Part shown: one piece after another, positions 6,864-8,170 of the stretch
How the letters are laid out: each line of letters opens with the position of its first letter
Numbering within the stretch: position 1 is the stretch's first letter
DNA from: Campylobacteraceae bacterium
Lineage (GTDB): Bacteria; Campylobacterota; Campylobacteria; Campylobacterales; Campylobacteraceae
Assembly (NCBI GenBank): GCA_012521935.1
Contig: JAAYLJ010000118.1
Span: 1-8,170, forward strand
Direction: 5' to 3'
Length of the DNA stretch: 8,170 nt
The notes under the pieces: generated by a model
Database searches by the model: none
The model's input: the letters and a program-made list of their open reading frames with translations, nothing else
What the model was told of the DNA's origin: nothing
Program-made: the position numbers and the translations under genes

Positions 6864-7076
6864 ATGCGTACAATCAAACTAAAAGTAAGTGATAGCATTT
6901 ATAGCCACTTGATGTTTTTTTTAAAAAACCTTAAAACAGATGAGCTAGAAATTATAGAAGATGTACAAAAAAATGATAAAGATGATGAGATTTACGATAT
7001 ATCAAAACTCTCAAACAAATCTTTTGAAAACATTTGGGAAAACAAAGAGGATGAAGTGTATGACAAATATCTATAA
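6864..7076 (+). CDS. Small antitoxin, first TA locus (type II, PemK/MazF partner)
   Basis: A 70-residue protein with the layout of a type II antitoxin. The N-terminal part MRTIKLKVSDSIYSHLMFFLKNL (1-23) looks like a strand followed by a helix, as in small DNA-binding dimerisation domains. The acidic tail, ending NIWENKEDEVYDKYL, resembles toxin-binding tails I associate with antitoxins next to PemK/MazF toxins in this phylum. The start is well supported by AAAGGAG at a six-base distance. The stop lies 17 bases inside the downstream toxin frame, the usual antitoxin-first overlap. I cannot assign the DNA-binding fold firmly. It appears complete, although its toxin is not, so it could still act as an orphan repressor or neutralise related toxins elsewhere. 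Confidence 0.68.
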   Translation: MRTIKLKVSDSIYSHLMFFLKNLKTDELEIIEDVQKNDKDDEIYDISKLSNKSFENIWENKEDEVYDKYL

Positions 7077-7239
7077 ATATGATATTGTAGTCGTAAAGTT
7101 TCCTTTTGCTAGTAGCTTAAAATATAAAGCTAGACCAGCTGTTGCAACTATCCAGAGAGATTCTATAATTACAAAATTAGGAAAATTACAAGATAATGAC
7201 ATTAAAAATCTTAACAATATATTAGACATGATTTGTTAA
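7060..7239 (+). pseudogene. PemK/MazF-like toxin with an internal in-frame deletion
   Basis: A 59-codon frame whose two ends look like the ends of a PemK/MazF-type endoribonuclease, normally about 110-120 residues. Residues 1-28 (through YDIVVVKFPFASSLKYKARPAV) match the first strands and the conserved RPA motif. Residues 29-59 (ATIQRDSIITKLGKL, then DIKNLNNILDMIC) match the C-terminal segment. The conserved middle, including the strands carrying the active-site Ser/Thr and RNA-binding residues, is absent. The join is near 7138-7146. The reading frame, start, and stop survive, so this is a clean deletion rather than decay by stops. The start at ATG 7060 is chosen from AGAGGA eight bases upstream and the overlap with the antitoxin; the frame is open further upstream only as a shadow of the antitoxin. 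RNase activity is very unlikely. Its 3' end is repeated at the end of the window. Confidence 0.72.
7202..7238 (+). repeat. Direct repeat, left copy (3' end of the toxin remnant)
   Basis: These 37 bases are identical to 8134-8170. The copy covers the last 12 sense codons and most of the stop of the PemK/MazF-like gene. It contains a dyad, TTAACAA (7211-7217) and TTGTTAA (7233-7239). To the left, identity ends at 7201. The right limit is unknown because the other copy is cut by the window end. Confidence 0.95.
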
Positions 7240-7384
7240 ATCTGAAGGTGTTTAGCATAATTCTCAGCTTTTCATTAAGATTTCATTTTCTAGTTTCATT
7301 GTTCAATAGATAAATAATAAGTAGCAATTCTTCTCTTGGTTTAGGTTACTTACATCAAATTAATTTTTTCAAACTTACCATAAA

Positions 7385-7416
7385 TTTGTGATACAATATG
7401 TAATACAAAAGGAGGT
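7385..7416 (+). promoter_or_regulatory. Promoter, palindromic operator candidate and ribosome site of the RHH-PIN module
   Basis: An extended -10 box TGATACAAT (7389-7397) lies inside an inverted repeat: TTTGTGATAC (7385-7394) and GTAATACAAA (7400-7409) pair at 8 of 10 positions around AATAT. A direct repeat (TGATACAA, TAATACAA, 12 bases apart) overlaps the same sequence. Ribbon-helix-helix antitoxins commonly repress their own promoter from such repeats, so autoregulation is likely. The ribosome site AAAGGAGGT (7408-7416) is a full anti-16S match, four bases from the ATG. The preceding gap, 7240-7384, holds no gene that I can see. Confidence 0.55.
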
Positions 7417-7419
7417 ACC

Positions 7420-7680
7420 ATGTTCTCGCTAAGATTAGATAAAGAGTTAAAAAAAGAGTTAAATGCTCTAGCTTCAAGACAAAACAGCACAAAAAGCAAG
7501 ATAGTAAAAGATGCTTTAATTTACTATTTTGACATGGTTAAAAAAGAGACAAAAGAGCTTTCACCTTATGAGTTAGGCAAAGAGTTTTTTGGTAAACACG
7601 GAAGTAAAAAAGGTGATCTATCTACTACTTACAAACAAAGATTGAAAGAAAAAATTCATGCAAAAAACCATAATAGATAG
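7420..7680 (+). CDS. Ribbon-helix-helix antitoxin (VapB/CopG-like)
   Basis: An 86-residue antitoxin for the PIN toxin that follows. Residues 2-37 form a classic ribbon-helix-helix: the strand FSLRLD, helix one KELKKELNALASRQ, a turn starting NSTKS, and helix two KIVKDALIYYF. Dimers of this fold bind operator DNA through the strand. The C-terminal part (48-86), with SPYELGKEFFGKHGS and LSTTYKQRLKEKIHAKN, is the likely toxin-wrapping segment. I have the impression this tail recurs in proteobacterial RHH antitoxins paired with PIN toxins. The start is fixed by AAAGGAGGT immediately upstream. The gene overlaps the toxin by 23 bases, which ties their translation. The strong ribosome site here, against a weak one for the toxin, fits the excess antitoxin such modules need. 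Confidence 0.85.
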   Translation: MFSLRLDKELKKELNALASRQNSTKSKIVKDALIYYFDMVKKETKELSPYELGKEFFGKHGSKKGDLSTTYKQRLKEKIHAKNHNR

Positions 7681-8071
7681 CGGGCCACTGATAGCTCTTT
7701 TTGATAGGAGTGATGCCTACCATGAAAAAGTTTTGAATTTTTTAAAATATTATGAGGGTGAACTCATCTGCTCATGGGCAGTAATAACTGAGGTTTCACA
7801 CATGTTAGATTTTAATCTTTGGGTTCAAATAGATTTTTTAAAATGGTGCGAAATGGGCGGAATAAAGATTTATGACATATCTCAAAATGAGCTTAGAGAA
7901 ATTAGAAAAATGATGGAAAAATATCTGGATATTCCCATGGATTTAGCAGATGCAACTTTAATGTATATTGCTTCAAAAGAGAATATAAAAAATATAGTAA
8001 GTATCGATAGTGATTTTGATATTTATAGAACTTTAAAAAGGAGAAGTTTGAACAATCTGCTTAGGCAGTAG
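7658..8071 (+). CDS. PIN-domain toxin ribonuclease (VapC-like)
   Basis: A 137-residue PIN-domain protein, normal in length for VapC-type toxins, which are Mg2+-dependent RNases that cut tRNA, rRNA or mRNA and are held inactive by their antitoxin. The acidic active-site set is complete: Asp7 in IIDSGPLIALFD, Glu45 in VITEVSHML, Asp95 and Asp98 in MDLADATLMYIA, and Asp117/Asp119 in IVSIDSDFDIYR. The ATG lies inside the antitoxin gene with only a weak AGAAA upstream, so translation is probably coupled. Stop TAG (8069-8071) falls in the loop of a small hairpin. No frameshift or missing motif is visible, so the toxin is probably active. The target RNA cannot be read from the sequence. Confidence 0.88.
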   Translation: MQKTIIDSGPLIALFDRSDAYHEKVLNFLKYYEGELICSWAVITEVSHMLDFNLWVQIDFLKWCEMGGIKIYDISQNELREIRKMMEKYLDIPMDLADATLMYIASKENIKNIVSIDSDFDIYRTLKRRSLNNLLRQ

Positions 8072-8077
8072 TGCCTA
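8062..8077 (+). terminator. Small hairpin over the PIN toxin stop
   Basis: TAGGCA (8062-8067) and TGCCTA (8072-8077) form a perfect 6-bp stem with a GTAG loop holding most of the stop codon. What follows is CATAAAAACTT rather than a T-tract, so this is a weak candidate for transcript end formation or mRNA stabilisation. Confidence 0.3.
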
Positions 8078-8133
8078 CATAAAAACTTAGTGTGTTTAAT
8101 GAAACTAAAAGAAATACAGACACCTAGCATTTT

Positions 8134-8170
8134 TTAAAAATCTTAACAATATATTAGACATGATTTGTTA
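8134..8170 (+). repeat. Direct repeat, right copy (toxin 3' end, truncated by window)
   Basis: This copy is identical to 7202-7238 over 37 bases and reaches the last base of the window. It is not preceded by toxin coding sequence: between the PIN stop and this copy lie 62 bases with no recognisable gene, only a 12-codon frame (8099-8137) without a ribosome site. It is therefore a detached 3' fragment of the PemK/MazF-like gene, in the same orientation, 932 bases from the left copy. Confidence 0.95.

Noticed and set aside
6961..7059. Upstream extension of the MazF-like frame to an ATG at 6961
   Set aside because: The extra 33 codons lie wholly inside the antitoxin gene in another frame, and the family N-terminus begins at ATG 7060 with its own ribosome site.
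7202..7245. Possible integron attC site, since the repeat has TTAACAA/TTGTTAA ends and GTTAAAT resembles the R' core GTTRRRY
   Set aside because: The opposite core does not fit RYYYAAC (TCTTAAC starts with T), the dyad is too short with no L-box pairing, and it lies inside the toxin coding sequence. No integrase is visible.
7270..7300. Three TTTCATT words at 7270, 7281 and 7294, at 11- and 13-base spacing
   Set aside because: Short T-rich words in an AT-rich gap with irregular spacing; no repeat array or binding site can be supported.
8099..8137. A 12-codon frame starting MKLKEIQTPS before the right repeat copy
   Set aside because: There is no ribosome site, it is very short, and it ends inside the repeat. 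It could be a gene fragment, but nothing supports calling one.

Overview
The window looks like chromosomal DNA of a Campylobacterota (Epsilonproteobacteria) species. It is AT-rich. It carries the enolase-recA neighbourhood with an AMIN-domain protein and an FtsB-like protein, a futalosine-pathway menaquinone gene, and fliQ followed by a short murB. As I recall, Campylobacter genomes have a similar order around recA. The promoters I can find have extended -10 boxes (TGnTACAAT type) and no convincing -35, which also fits this group. I cannot name genus or species.

Layout. (1) 1-291: the 3' end of citrate synthase (gltA), plus strand, facing a minus-strand block across two hairpins (288-356) that can also pair with each other. 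(2) 349-4754, minus strand, read right to left: mnmH (tRNA 2-selenouridine synthase), recA, eno, an FtsB/DivIC-like septum protein and an exported AMIN-domain protein. From recA onward these genes overlap or nearly touch, so they are probably one transcript. recA also has its own promoter. (3) 4755-4881: a divergent promoter region. (4) 4882-6793, plus strand: mqnD, fliQ and murB joined by one-base TAATG overlaps, a tight operon mixing menaquinone synthesis, flagellar export and peptidoglycan precursor synthesis. (5) 6794-8170: an accessory tail after murB with two type II toxin-antitoxin (TA) loci on the plus strand.

The first TA locus has an intact small antitoxin and a PemK/MazF-like toxin that kept its start, N-terminus, C-terminus and stop but appears to have lost its middle by an in-frame deletion. 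The second is a ribbon-helix-helix antitoxin overlapping a PIN-domain (VapC-like) toxin with all expected acidic residues. Its promoter lies inside a palindromic operator candidate.

The most unusual structure is a direct repeat. The last 37 bases of the window (8134-8170) are identical to 7202-7238, the 3' end of the damaged toxin gene. The second TA module is therefore bracketed by two copies of the first toxin's 3' end. This resembles the footprint of an element inserted at a gene's 3' end, or of a recombination between TA loci. No integrase or transposase is visible, and the right copy runs off the window.
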